The notes below the pieces were generated by a model. The model ran no database searches. It had not been told where the DNA came from and saw nothing but the letters and a program-made list of their open reading frames with translations. Positions 47,001 through 58,255 of a stretch of 64,000 nt of DNA are shown in pieces. Position numbers and translations under genes: made by a program. How positions within the stretch are numbered: the first letter of the stretch is position 1; every line of letters starts with the position of its first letter. Origin of the DNA: Tillandsia leiboldiana (Eukaryota > Streptophyta > Magnoliopsida > Poales > Bromeliaceae); assembly GCA_029204045.2 (NCBI GenBank), contig CM055072.1, forward strand, positions 8,806,854 through 8,870,853. Reading direction: 5' to 3'.

Positions 47001-48166
47001 TGTGCCGGTCCGTTACATATCTTGAGATCGAGCCGTGTGCCGATCAGTTACTGAGTTCGACAGCAGAGCAGGCAGTACCGGGTGTCATACCGGTTCATTT
47101 GATTGGGTTTATTTCGGTCAGATACTTTTATTGTTACACTCGTGCCTGGGGGCCGGGTGTAGACTGGTAGTTGAGTTTAGATCAGTGATAGTATTGTTGA
47201 GAGCCGTCTGGTTGACGGTGGTCCCGTGTTGTTGCGAGTACTTTGACCGCTGTGTGAGAGGTTGAGCGTCATGATTCTATCCGTCCGAGAGAGAGCGTGG
47301 ATTTTGACCATAGCCTGCATGTTTCTCTACTCGATAGCGAGCTTGTCAGTTTGGACGCCCTACGTAATTCCTGCCCGGCAGCGGGAGGTGGTTGTAGGTG
47401 GGCGCAGGTTTGACTGGACCAGATGTGGCAGTCAGTTCGATTGGGTCGGTGGTGCACTTCAGGTGCTAGTGGTTGCATACCACTGTTTGGTTCTCCCCCT
47501 TTTTGCCTTTAGTTAGGGGCAGGGTAGCTGTTGAGAGTTTCCAGCTTACTCTTTTCAGTCTTATGACTTGGGTTAATTTTTGTCTCTTGAGGACTTGGTG
47601 GGCAGACCGTCGGGTCTGGCGGTGGTACCCACTGAGAACTCCCGTTTTGGAGTAGTTCTCACACCCTTTGGGGGTTTCCCCCCTTTTTCTCTCCTCTCCT
47701 TTGTTTTGCAGAGTCTTAGCAGGTGTTGCCGACTCTGCGGTTGTTGATCGTGGCGAGGGAGTCGCGAGCTAGATCCCTACCCGGCGTTGGAGAGTAGCGG
47801 TACCCTTCAGAGGAGATCATCAGTAGATTAGCTGTTTCTTTTTCCTCTTTTGAGAGACTATTGTAGTGAGGATAATTTGTATTGAGAGACTGTACACTGT
47901 TGTATATATATTGGAGTTACCTCCCGGTTGGGTTTAGAGCTTGTACTCGAGGATTTGTATTATTATTTTTGGGAGGCAGACAGTGTTGTTTATTTTCAGT
48001 TGTACAGTGATTGATTTTAGTTACAGCAGATTTTTATTTATATCTCTGATATCTGTTTAGTTATAGTACTTTTCTTGCAGGTAGGACGCTTCGCCTATGC
48101 AGGTTGGCATAGGCGGCGGATCTGTTTGGCGGGCCCGGGTCGCAGTTTCGACCCCGGGGCGTGACA
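44091..48166 (+). repeat. LTR 3 of family A
   Basis: Complete, 4076 bp, followed by the TCCGG duplication and the rest of the TRIM interior. Confidence 0.88.
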
Positions 48167-48195
48167 TCCGGCTAGTGATTGGCTCTGATACCAAA

Positions 48196-48321
48196 TGCAA
48201 CGAACTGACCTATTAGTAATAATAACTCGTTGGACCCAAACCACTGACCCAAAATACTTAAGCCCAGATATTAATACTAGTGTCAATGTCTCTTATATAC
48301 TCAATCACAACTCCATTCCCA
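48196..48321 (-). repeat. TRIM LTR fragment closing the array
   Basis: Matches the first 126 bp of the TRIM LTR up to CCATTCCCA, then diverges. Complements the 25-bp fragment at 31697-31721. Confidence 0.78.
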
Positions 48322-48833
48322 GTTAAAGTAATAAAAGATATTATTATAAATAATTTAATTAGTACTTCTATCAAGACAAATTACTTAATTTGGAATAGTA
48401 AATCAATGTAATAAATGCTTGTTTATAACTAAAAATAATTTCATCTGCACAATTAAGAAAGGAAATTTTATAGTAGATATAGTAAAGTTTGGTTGGTCGC
48501 AAATTCTTAGCAAAATATATTTAGAATATATTTCGGTATTTCATTTTTTCCCTTCTTTATCTAGGCCTTTCTTTTGCTTCTATTTTTTCAGGAATTTAAA
48601 ATTTTCAGCACTATAATTGTATTGAAACATAATTTACCTTAAGCAAATAGGACCATTACATAAGTATAGTCTGTATTGTCCTAAGAATTTGTTTGAATGC
48701 TGTCTTTAAAAAAATGTGAGCATGGTCTATGTTAAATAGTGTTCTAAGTTCAAAGTTAGCATAGTTGTGATTCGTTATACTATAATATAAAAAGCTAATT
48801 GCCATTAGGATATCAATTAAAGAACAATAGAAT
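48322..48833. repeat. AT-rich flank, partly a copy of 59640-59840
   Basis: No gene. From about 48640 it matches the tandem-duplicated region at 59640-59840, including TAATATAAAAAGCTAATT, and continues across the copia element at 54174. Confidence 0.65.
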
Positions 48834-49210
48834 TGTTAGAGATAATACTAATTAGTTAGAATTAGATTATCTAAGATATTTGGTTGGTTAAATTTTGATA
48901 AAGATAAATCTAATTAGATAGGATATCTAATTGGAATAGGATTTTGTATAATAATCTATAAATAGATAGGTCGGACTATTATGATTGTCAATAAAGCAGG
49001 AGTCGCCTTAATTAATTAGTGAGGCCAAAAGAAAGATGAGGACATGAAGTTATTTTTTCAATAAAGGCAAGTTTAGTTTACTTCCACCAAAACGTACCAG
49101 ATTCTTTATTATTTGTCTTTCTCTCTTCTCTTTTCCATTTTATTTTTCTGGAGATTCCTATATACCATAACAAGTATATAGAAAATATTTGTAGGCCCAT
49201 CACCGTAACA
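48834..49210 (+). repeat. 5' LTR of the copia element
   Basis: TGTTAGAG to CCGTAACA, with a TATA box at 48957-48964 (53921-53928 in the 3' LTR). Confidence 0.88.
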
Positions 49211-49213
49211 AGT

Positions 49214-49789
49214 TGTGACGCCCCACTTCCCAGGGGTCACCCATCCTAGAACTACTCTATCTCTAGCACGCTTAACTCTCATAACCTCTTGGATCTTGCT
49301 ACCATCCAAAATGCTATAGCCGGGTTAAGAGATTTAGTCCTATTATATCATTTATATATAGGACTAATCCAAATTCCAGGGGTGTCACATTCTTCCCCCC
49401 TTTAAGCCCTGACGTCCACGTCAGGCTCGAGCACACACTCACAAGCACCAGGCGATGTGAGACTCGTCTCGCTAGCCTTAACCGACCTTGTGGGGAGCTG
49501 CACTCCACCCACAACGGTCATTAGCCGGGGAGCCTCGCTCTACCCGCTAAATAACTCTGGCTCAGCCGAGACTCATCTCACATTTCCGGCTGGTGATTGG
49601 CTCTGATACCAACTATGACGCCCCACTTCCCAGGGGTCACCCATCCTAGAACTACTCTAGCTCTAGCACGCTTAACTCTCATAACCTCTTGGATCTTGCT
49701 ACCATACAAAATGCTATAGCCGGGTTAAGAGATTTAGTCCTATTATATCATTTATATATAGGACTAATCTAAATTCCAGGGGTGTCACA
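49214..49789 (-). mobile_element. Cassandra TRIM, copy 2, at the copia primer site
   Basis: LTRs 49214-49389 and 49614-49789 (176 bp), interior 49390-49613, perfect target duplication CAAGT (49209-49213, 49790-49794). Minus-strand; 5S-like domains at about 49225-49297 and 49625-49697 on the minus strand. The right LTR begins TATGACG, a mutated TG end. The insertion separates the copia LTR from its primer-binding site. Confidence 0.9.
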
Positions 49790-49793
49790 CAAG

Positions 49794-49805
49794 TGGTATC
49801 GGAGC
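49794..49805 (+). other. Primer-binding site of the copia element
   Basis: TGGTATCGGAGC, one change from the usual initiator-Met complement. Now 583 bp from the LTR because of the Cassandra insertion. Confidence 0.8.
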
Positions 49806-49831
49806 CTTGTTTTCAAGAGAAGAAGATACCA

Positions 49832-50968
49832 ATGGCATTTAACAGTGCCAATGGAGTTGCACAAGGATTCCCAATATTCAAAGGAGACAATTATGATTTT
49901 TGGTGCGTAAAGATGCGGACGCTGCTGCGATCCCAAGATCTACGGGATTTTGTTGAAAAAAGATGTAAGGAAGCAACTGGAGAGAATCTGAAAAAAGATG
50001 CGAAGGCGCTTTTCTTTATTCAACAATCTATTGACGACTCAATATTTTTCCACATTGCCGGCGCTACCCGATCGAAAGAAGCATGGGATATATTACAAAA
50101 GGAATACCAAGGTAACGAAAAGGTACTCAGAATTAAAATTCAAACTTTAAAAAGAAAATTTGAGACTTCATTTATGGAAGAAAAGGAAAATATTCATACC
50201 TTTTATTCTAGAGTTATGGAATTAGTTATCTTGATGCGTACCTATGGTGAACAAATTTTTGATCAAACAGTAGTTGAAGAAATTTTAAGAAGTTTGACGA
50301 AAAAATACAGTGATGTAGTTTCTGCTATAGAAGAAGAAAAAGATTTATCTAAATTGTCTTGTAGCGAACTTCTTGGTTCTCTCTTAGCACATGAGGAACG
50401 AAAAGATAAAACAGAAAATTTTTCTGAGCATGCTTTTCAAAGCGAATCGAAAGGCAATGAAAAAGATAAAGCAGATACTTCTAATCGCCAAGCTTCAGCA
50501 TCTAGAGACCATGGTAGAGGTCGTGGTCGTGGTCGTGGCCGTGGTAGAGGTCGCGGCGGTAGATCGGGTGGATACAATAACAGAAACGGTGAAGGATCAA
50601 GTAATCAAAATCAGAGAACCTACAGAGGTAATGATCAGCCCCATAATTATAAAAATATTCAATGTTATTATTGTAAGAAATTTGGCCATATCGAGCGATT
50701 TTGTCGATTGAAACAACAAAACACTAATTTTGCTCAAGGAAATAATGAAAACGATAATGTACTTTTTGCATGTCGTTCATCAGAAAAAACTACTAACAGT
50801 ATTTGGTATGTCGATAGTGGTTGTAGCAGTCACATTACAGGAAAAGAAGAGAACTTTATTAATTTGGATAAATCTGTTAAAGGCCGAGTGACGATGGGTG
50901 ATGCTATGTTCAGGATGTGCATGGAAGAGGTACGATTGAGGCAAATATTTCAGGAATTCAAAAAATAA
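49832..50968 (+). pseudogene. Copia Gag and start of protease
   Basis: 378 codons from the first ATG after the primer site. A Gag domain near residues 12-190 (FPIFKGDNYDFWCVKMRTLL) is followed by an RGRGRG tract (about 228-247), one CCHC zinc knuckle (278-291, CYYCKKFGHIERFC) and the start of the aspartic protease with catalytic DSG at 328-330. The frame leaves the protease about 30 codons later, near 50905-50935, and another frame shift follows in the A7 run near 51033. Gag itself is unbroken. Upstream codons from 49793 start at GTG within the primer site and are not used. Confidence 0.82.
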
Positions 50969-51115
50969 ATAATATTTTATATGTTCCTGGTTTGAATTCC
51001 AATCTTTTTAGTGTGGGCCAATTTTTGAAAAAAAGGTTATTCGCTTATTTTTGAAGATTCTAAGTGCACTATTTATAAAGATAAATATAAAAGGGATTTA
51101 TTTTTTGAAGTTCCG

Positions 51116-52573
51116 ATGACAGAAAATAATGTTTTTCCTGTTCATGTTGCAATGAAAGTACTGCTAGATGATGATTGGTTATGGCACTATAGATATGGCC
51201 ACTTGAGTTTTAAGGGGCTTGATTTATTATATAAAAAGAATATGATTGATGGTTTGCCTTTGGTGCATAATAATGGTTCTGTATGTGAAAGTTGTGTGTT
51301 AGGAAAGCATCACAGAGACTCTTTTTCAAGAAACATCAATTGGAGAGCCAAAGAACCACTAGAATTGATACATGCTGATGTTTGTGGGCCGATGCAGACA
51401 CCGTCGCTCAGCAGCAATTATTATTTTGTGGTTTTCGTGGATGACTACAGTCGGATGACTTGGATTTATTTTATTAAAAATAAATCCGAAGCTTTTGATG
51501 TTTTTCGAAAATTTAAAAACTTGGTCGAAAACGAATCCGGTTATTATATTAGGACTCTCCGTACAGATCGAGGGGGAGAATTTATTTCTAATAAATTTGA
51601 AAATGTTTGTGAATCAAATGGTATTCGCAGGCAGTTGACAACCAGTTACACGCCTCAACAGAATGGCGTTGCTGAGCGCAAAAATCGAAGTTTAGTAGAG
51701 ATGGCAAAAAGTATGTTGAAAGCGAAAGGACTTCCAAATAAATTCTGGGCAGAAGCGGTATTTACTGCAGCATACATTCTTAATAGAAGCCCAACTTTGG
51801 CGCTGGATAATATTACACCTTATGAAGCATGGACAGGTTGGAAACCGAAGGTAAAGCATTTTAAAATTTTTGGATCGGTTTCTTTTGTTCATATTCCATC
51901 AAAAAATAGGCAAAAATTGGATAATAATAGTAGCAAGTGTATTTTTGTGGGCTATAGCGAAAGAAGTAAAGCCTATCGATTTTATAATCCTGTTACTAAC
52001 TCCTTAATTATAAGTCGTGATGCTATATTTGATGAACAAAAAGGTTGGGATTGGATTGCAAAAGTAAAGGATAATCCACTTCCGATGTTAGGAGATGAAA
52101 CTACTATTGAGAATAAGAACAATGGTGAAAATACTATAAGTACTGAAACAACACCACATGCTTCACCACGAATTTCTCCAGGAACTTCGCTTGAGACAAC
52201 ACCGAGAAAGGTAAAATTGCTTAGTGAAATATATGAGCAGTGCATGTACACACAATGTGGAGAACCACAAACTTTCGAGGAAGCGGCAAAATCTGATGAT
52301 TGGTGTAAAGCTATGAATGAAGAAATTGCAGCGCTAGAGAAAAATAATGCATGGGAGCTTGTTGAACCATCCACAGAAAAAGAAGTTATCGGGCTGAAAT
52401 GGATATACAAGACAAAATATAAACCAGATGGATCGATCCAGAAATTAAAAGCACGTTTAGTTGCAAAAGGTTACTTACAGCAAATAGGTATTGATTTTAA
52501 TGAAACCTTTGCACCCGTAGCTAGATTTGATACTATCCGAACTATTTTGGCTTTGTCTGCACAAAATAAATGA
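51116..52573 (+). pseudogene. Copia integrase and N-terminal reverse transcriptase
   Basis: An open block of 485 codons, not a separate gene. The integrase zinc finger has H24, H29, C57 and C60. The catalytic triad is D88, D151 and E187 (spacing 62 and 35, DD35E), so the integrase core looks intact. An integrase C-terminal linker and the RT entry (KARLVAKGYLQQ..FAPVARFDTIR) follow, ending in a TGA nonsense codon at 52571-52573 inside the RT; the same reading frame continues after it. Confidence 0.85.
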
Positions 52574-53803
52574 AAATTTTTTCAATTTGATGTTAAATCA
52601 GCTTCTCTTAATGAATTTTTGGATGAAAAAGTTTTTGTTGAGCAGCCGCAGGGCTACAAAATTAAAGGACAAGAAGTTAAAGTCTATGGACTACGAAATG
52701 CGTTATATGGATTAAAACAGGCACCAAGACCTGGTATAGTCAGATCAATTCGCACTTTATTCAAAATGAATTTTCTAGAAGTGAAAGTGAACCCACACTT
52801 TATATCAAATCTTGAGGTATGGAGATTTTGATTGTTTGCCTTTATGTTGATGACTTGATTTACACTGGAAACAGTACAGATTTGATCAATGATTTTAAGA
52901 AAAATATGATGATTGAATTTGAAATGACTGATCTTGGCCCCATGAGTTATTTTTTAGGTTTAGAGGTAAAACAAGAAGATAATGAAATTTTTATCTGTCA
53001 AAAAATATATCTTGATGATTTACTTGAGAAGTTTAATATGAAAAATTGCAATCCTGTGCAAAATCCAATGGGTACGAATATGAAGCTATCATTGGATGAT
53101 GGAGAAGAAAAAATTGATTCAAGTTTGTACAGAAGTCTGATTGGGAGTTTACTCTATATTGGTAACAGTAGACCGGATATTATATATGCGACATCTTTGT
53201 TATCGAGATTTATGCAAAGCCCAAGTAAAATTCATTGGGGAGCGGCGAAAAGGATATTGAGATACTTGAAAGGAACGAGACCACGGACCGTGGTATACTA
53301 ACGCTAACGATTTTTATTTTTTTGGTCGTTCTGATAGTGATTGGGCAGGTTCGGTAGATGATCGATGAAGCACGAGCGGGTTCGTCTTCAATTTTGGTTC
53401 AGGAGCAATATGTTGGTCTTCCAAAAAACAGCAGTCGACGGCTCTATCATCTTCTGAAGCTGAATACATAGCGGTTACGACTGCTACATGTCAAGCAATC
53501 TGGATGCGGCGAATCTTAACAGATTTGAAGTACGAGCAAAAAGATCCAACTGTAATTTATTGCGATAATCAATCGACTATCGCAATGGCGAAAAATCCAG
53601 TTCATCACAGCCGAACCAAACACATCGAACTGCGACATCATTTTATTCGTGAACAGATCGCTAACGGTCAAGTCGAGTTGATACACTTCTCTACCGAAGA
53701 ACAGATGGCTGATATTTTTACAAAGCCGCTACCATTGGAAAAATTCATATTTTGCCGAGAGAAGATCGGTGTGAAGAACATTAGCATTATGGGGGAGTGT
53801 TAG
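52574..53803 (+). pseudogene. Copia reverse transcriptase (rest) and RNase H
   Basis: After the TGA the RT continues (VYGLRNALYGLKQAPR, ending 52730), then a frameshift near 52731. The catalytic box YVDD is in the next open block (52843-52854, frame from 52819). Another frameshift near 53285 and a second TGA near 53367 precede RNase H (YCDNQSTIAMAKNPVHHSR near 53560; TKPLP near 53721). The stop at 53801-53803 falls inside the 3' LTR. Confidence 0.82.
53787..53797 (+). other. Polypurine tract of the copia element
   Basis: ATGGGGGAG abuts the 3' LTR. Confidence 0.75.
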
Positions 53804-54173
53804 AGATAATGCTAATTAGTTAGAATTAGATTATCTAAGATATTTGGTTGGTTAAATTTTGATAAAGATAAATCTAATTAGATAGGATATCTAATTGGAA
53901 TAGAATTTTGTGTAATAATCTATAAATAGATAGGTCGGGCTATTATGATTGTCAATGAAGCCGGAGTCGCCTTAATTAATTAGTGAGGCCAAAAGAAAGA
54001 TGAGGATATGAAGTTATTTTTTCAATAAAAGCAAGTTTAGTTTACTTCCACCAAACGTACCAGATTCATTATTATTTGCCTTTCTTTTTTCTCTTTTTCA
54101 TTCTATTTTTGTGGAGATTCCTATATAGCATAACAAGTATATAGAAAATATTTGGAGGCCCATCACCGTAACA
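53798..54173 (+). repeat. 3' LTR of the copia element
   Basis: 376 bp, ends GTAACA and is followed by AGAAT. Confidence 0.88.
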
Positions 54174-54178
54174 AGAAT

Positions 54179-54404
54179 TGGATATTCTTTAACTAGTTTG
54201 TGACTAAAGAATGATAGTTATGGATGGATGGAAACAACTCGATCATGTAATCATATAAACAATAGCATATAAAGAAAATAACTCAGACAATATAAATATA
54301 GTATATAAATAATAGCATATAATCAAAATTTTCCTCCGAATCAAATAAAAAAAAATCAGAGAAATAATATGAAGAACTATAAAACTAGTATAGTATAAAT
54401 TAGT
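54179..54404. repeat. Continuation of the duplicated flank
   Basis: Matches 59840-60065. Ends with TTAGT, the target duplication of the next LTR. Confidence 0.7.
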
Positions 54405-57400
54405 TGTAGTAACCATGATTTTGAAATCCAGAATTCAGGTTTAAATAATTTCCAGAATTATTTAAATAGCAAAAATTGGTAGAAAGTAGTGCAACAGTGG
54501 CCCTAAAATATCGACTTTTGATCGGGGTCTGATCTGGAAAATCCGAGGTCACCATTGCGATCGTCTCGTCGAAACATAGAAGTTTCATATTCATATGTTT
54601 TCGATCCGACGGTTGGATCTTCCAGAAATCAGAAATCAAAAAGCGGACCCGCGACTTAAAGTGAATAGTAACCCTCGGTTTTTAATCCCTCGCTTTCACT
54701 AATGGCCGAACCACTATCTAGAGTTTTAACCTAGAGGTATGAGTAATGGATCCTAGCTATTTTCGACGTTCTGAGCGCAATGGCACTGACGGATTTCGCG
54801 TTTGGCGACCCGGGTGCATCGAAGTGCGTGCCACGTGCTATATTGAGTCGAACTTTATGGAACGACTTTTAATCCGGGCGTCGAACAAACCAAACAAACA
54901 CGCTACCTGACAGGTCTCGACGAGCCGGACGTCGTGGCGAAGTCCGCTTCGCAAAACGGCGACCGGATTGTCTAGAAATGCGTGAAAAGTGCTCCAAATG
55001 GACTAAATAGTAATGAAAACTTCACATTTTATGTGCCTAAGTGCTAGGGGCTTATAGGATAAGGTGTTGGGTGTAATTGTAACCTAATGAAGAAGCCTCG
55101 GATGCTAGGGTTTAGTGTGAACCCAACTTCAAGGTTTTTCCCAAAAGAATCTTGTATTAAACTCCAAGTTTGCCTCTTGGACTTCTTGAAACCGTTCCAC
55201 TCAGGTGTCCTTTGGTTCCCTGCTGTCTTCAAAACCGAGCCCAAGTGGAGAGAAGCCAAAGAATCCAACACCATTAAAGGATAACCCGAGGGAGAGAGAG
55301 AGGAGAAGGGAACTTGAACCAAAGCTTCACCAAGCTTTCTCTGGGTTTTGGGAGGAGTTCCTGGTGCCTGGGCTTCCTCCTGATCAAGCCCGGAGTCCTG
55401 GACACTCGAGAACACTAGCCACCATAGAGAGAGAGAACAAAGAAAGGTTGGGACCAAACGTTTTCAAGTTGAGTTTGGAGGGTCCCTGAGGTGTTCCAAG
55501 TACCTGTGGAGCATCTGGAGGTTGCTGAGGTTGCACGAAGAAGGAGGAAGAGAACCGGCTTCATCCCTTCTTCATCAACTTCGGCCAAGGTGAGGTTCTC
55601 TCAAACCCCGGTTTGTGTTAGCCCGAGACCCCTAGCAGTAGGTTAGTTAGGATGTTGTGATGCTCTCTGCAAGGCCTGAGCTTCCCATGCACGTTGCATG
55701 GCCGGCGGGAGCAAGTTCTCGCCGGAAACCTAGCCGAGCTCCGCCGCATCATATCTCCGCAACCACTGAACTAAAGTGGGAAATAAAATGATGGAATTTT
55801 ACTGTAGAGCCTAAGGATCATCTCCACCAAATTTGGTGGAGTTTGATCAAGCCAATTGATGGCAGAATGAAACCCTAATTTCGGGTTTTTCTTGCACTTG
55901 GCCGAGCTTTGTGCTCCGGCGCCGGCGAGCCCCTCCGCCGCCGGCCACATGCCCAGAAGTGCTCTTGGGACCGAGGGGAGTCCATCCATGCCATTGCATG
56001 CAACCCATGCAGCCCAAATGGGGGCCGGCCATGAATGGCCCGAGCTTGAAGCCATTAATGGCGGCCGGCCATCCGGCGACCTCCGACGGTGGGGTCAAGT
56101 CCAGACCTTCCTAAAAGCTTGCTAGGAAGCTTGTGGTGCTGTTCCTTGCACCTTAAAATCAACCGTTGCAAAGTTGCCATTGTTGAAGATGAAGCTCAAA
56201 CCGAGCTTTCTCCAGCCGCGCCGCCGCCGTGCCCTGTCGCCGGGCACGGGTCCAGGTGAGTTTGTTGTGTGTTTTAGCGTCCAAATGGCCAAGTGGTTGG
56301 GTCCCAGATGCTTTGGTTGGATGGTCACGATTTTCAAAGCAAGCACACTTCATCTTCTTCGTTGCCCCGACCATTCCATCCATGCAATCTTGGCCCAGGC
56401 TTGCAGAGAAGGTAGAGGAAGTTATATAGATCATTTCCCTCCAAGTCTTATAGCATTTGGTTCAGTGTTTGCAGAGATCAACCTGGGATTGGTGGTTGTG
56501 TGATTGTATGTAAATGATGCACACCATATGTTTGATAAAATGCTTCAATGAAGATTTAGTTGGAATTTGGCTTCGGTGTAAAAATGAAACTTGCTTCAAA
56601 TGTTTCCCTGAGCTTTATGCTCACTCCAGATCAAATCAGATCTGTGTGGAATTGTGTTTGGAGCATTGTTGGTTTGTTAGAAAGCAAGGTCATGGATCTG
56701 TTGATCCAGCAATGGCTGGGCTGCCAATAGGGCAAGCCCTGTGCTTTTTAAGGCATATTGAACATACACCTAAAGCAGAATTTTGATTGGATTAATAGAA
56801 TTTAAGTTATAGTGAAATCAACCTCTAAATGAATAGTTTGGCCCAAAGTTTATTCCGGGCTGTTTGCAAAGCCGCGACAGTGAGTTCTTGACTAATTTGG
56901 GGTCACTGGACGCGATGCTCGCATTAGATTTGGGTTTCGGTGATCCGGAGAAACAAAAATTCATTTTGGCTAGGTTGGAAGAATATTTTATGGCCCGAAG
57001 TTTTCCTCGGGTCCCGTGCTGCCGCAAATTGGTGAGCACGGTGTTCAGCAAGATAAATGTCACCTGCTGGAAGTGACGGTTCGTTAAAATGAATCTCCAG
57101 TTGAAAGAACGAGCGAAAACAGTGCCCAAACTGGCACTAAAAGTGAAAATTTAAAAGCCCTAGGGGTCTAGATGCAAAAGTCACATCATATACTGGTTAG
57201 TAAGTTGATTCCTGAACCTTAATTCACATTCAGGGTTATTCGGTAGCATCTGGTGTGCTGAGCGTACGGTTGGTTCAGTTTGGCCGCCTGCGTTATATCA
57301 GGTGGGTTTATCTTCGGTCCGGGCTTTATCATTTCGGCCCTCTGTGTACGGTATTGGTTGGACCCCTGTTTTTGGTTAACCTGGATATAATTGAGCCTAT

Positions 57401-57516
57401 CTGCCTTTGATTGAGTTATATTACTGTTTGTTGCTTTGCCTGATTGGTCATTACCTAGTTTGCACATTTATACTTGATTATCAGTATCTATATCCTGATT
57501 CATGTTCTAGTTGTGG

Positions 57517-57652
57517 TTGATAATTATTCCTGCCTATGAGTTGAGATTCAGTTGATTCTGATATTGCATCCTTGATTGGATTAGTTGATAATTATTCCTG
57601 CATATGAGTTGAGATTCAGTTGATTCTGACATTGCATCGTTGATCGGATTAT
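57517..57652 (+). repeat. Two 68-bp tandem units in LTR B
   Basis: TTGATAATTATTCCTGC starts at 57517 and 57585. Confidence 0.8.
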
Positions 57653-58159
57653 TTCGGCTTGTTGTTCACCCGTTATGTTGCTAAATACATGATTTTATTA
57701 AATAAATGTTTTTACCGAGCTTCGTAGGGTCGCCTGAGTCTGTTCTTGTTTGATAGGACAAAGGCATTGCTCTTCGAAGTTTGGACCTAGAACTTGTTTT
57801 CAAAATGTTTTCTCAAAAACATCATGTGTTTAGTTGTATGATCGATTTGTAGTTAATTTCCATGTTGGTACTTGTTCGTGATTATTGCGACATCTGAGAT
57901 ATCAGTTCCCCTGATTGTTCCTGGATCATTATAGTTGCTGTTGTTCTTGCATGTGATTGAGATGATATTCTGATATGGTATTATTGCTGAATCCCAAAAG
58001 GGATAGTTCCCGGCTTATTGCCGATTACCCGGTCAGAGGACCGTGAGCTTGAGCATTCGCATGATTTATCGCCCGCACTGCTGTACTTCACGAACATCAG
58101 CGGAGTCATGACCCGTGTGGATGTTCTTTACCGGTAAAGTGGTCTGGTGTATGACCCGT

Positions 58160-58255
58160 GACTCCCAGGTTAGTGCCCAAGGGTGCCGGAGTGTTGACTC
58201 CCAGGTTAGTGCCCGAGGGTGCCGGAGTATGTCAGCCAGGTTGGTGCCAGGTTCG
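58160..58255 (+). repeat. 36-bp tandem units in LTR B
   Basis: GACTCCCAGGTTAGTGCCC units at 58160 and 58196, then a degenerate third copy (AGCCAGGTTGGTGCC). Confidence 0.75.

Larger units (their letters stand above)
32488..48166 (+). mobile_element. Non-autonomous gypsy element, family A (apparent LTR-int-LTR-int-LTR)
   Basis: Flanked by TCCGG (32483-32487, 48167-48171). LTRs: 32488-36561 (4074 bp), 39958-42580 (cut by the gap) and 44091-48166 (4076 bp). Interiors: 36562-39957 (3396 bp, decayed) and 42681-44090 (partial). LTR 1 differs from LTR 3 by about ten substitutions by eye, whereas LTR 2 and LTR 3 share nearly all those variants and differ mainly in homopolymer length. One target duplication around the whole and a 100-N gap suggest a single element of about 11.5 kb, duplicated in assembly. 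The degenerate pol is Ty3/gypsy; the long LTR and PPT context suggest a chromovirus relative, which is less certain. Confidence 0.82.
31697..48321 (-). mobile_element. Tandem TRIM array, split by the gypsy element
   Basis: Order: LTR end fragment (31697-31721, 25 bp), interior 31722-31881, LTR 31882-32035, interior 32036-32195, LTR 32196-32348, interior 32349-32487 continued at 48172-48195, LTR start fragment (48196-48321, 126 bp). This is three interiors and four LTR pieces of the same family as the TRIM at 14587. The first and last pieces together make one LTR less about 3 bp. All units are minus-strand. No target duplication is evident at the outer ends. Confidence 0.82.
48834..54173 (+). 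mobile_element. Ty1/copia element, decayed, with nested Cassandra
   Basis: LTRs 48834-49210 (377 bp) and 53798-54173 (376 bp), target duplication AGAAT (48829-48833, 54174-54178), confirmed by the empty-site paralogue ATAGAATTGGAT near 59837. About 17 substitutions between the LTRs (about 4.5%) make it far older than the Sirevirus-like or family A insertions. Order gag-protease-integrase-RT-RNase H is copia. The coding region has at least four frameshifts and two nonsense codons. Lineage not assigned. Confidence 0.9.

Noticed and set aside
32488..48166. Genuine tandem LTR retrotransposon with three LTRs
   Set aside because: Possible, but the gap, shared variants of LTR 2 and LTR 3, and indels near contig ends favour an assembly overlap.
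55044..56503. Possible host gene with exon-like frames (65-137 aa)
   Set aside because: Lies wholly inside a solo LTR bounded by TTAGT; both strands are open in GC-rich stretches, no domain.
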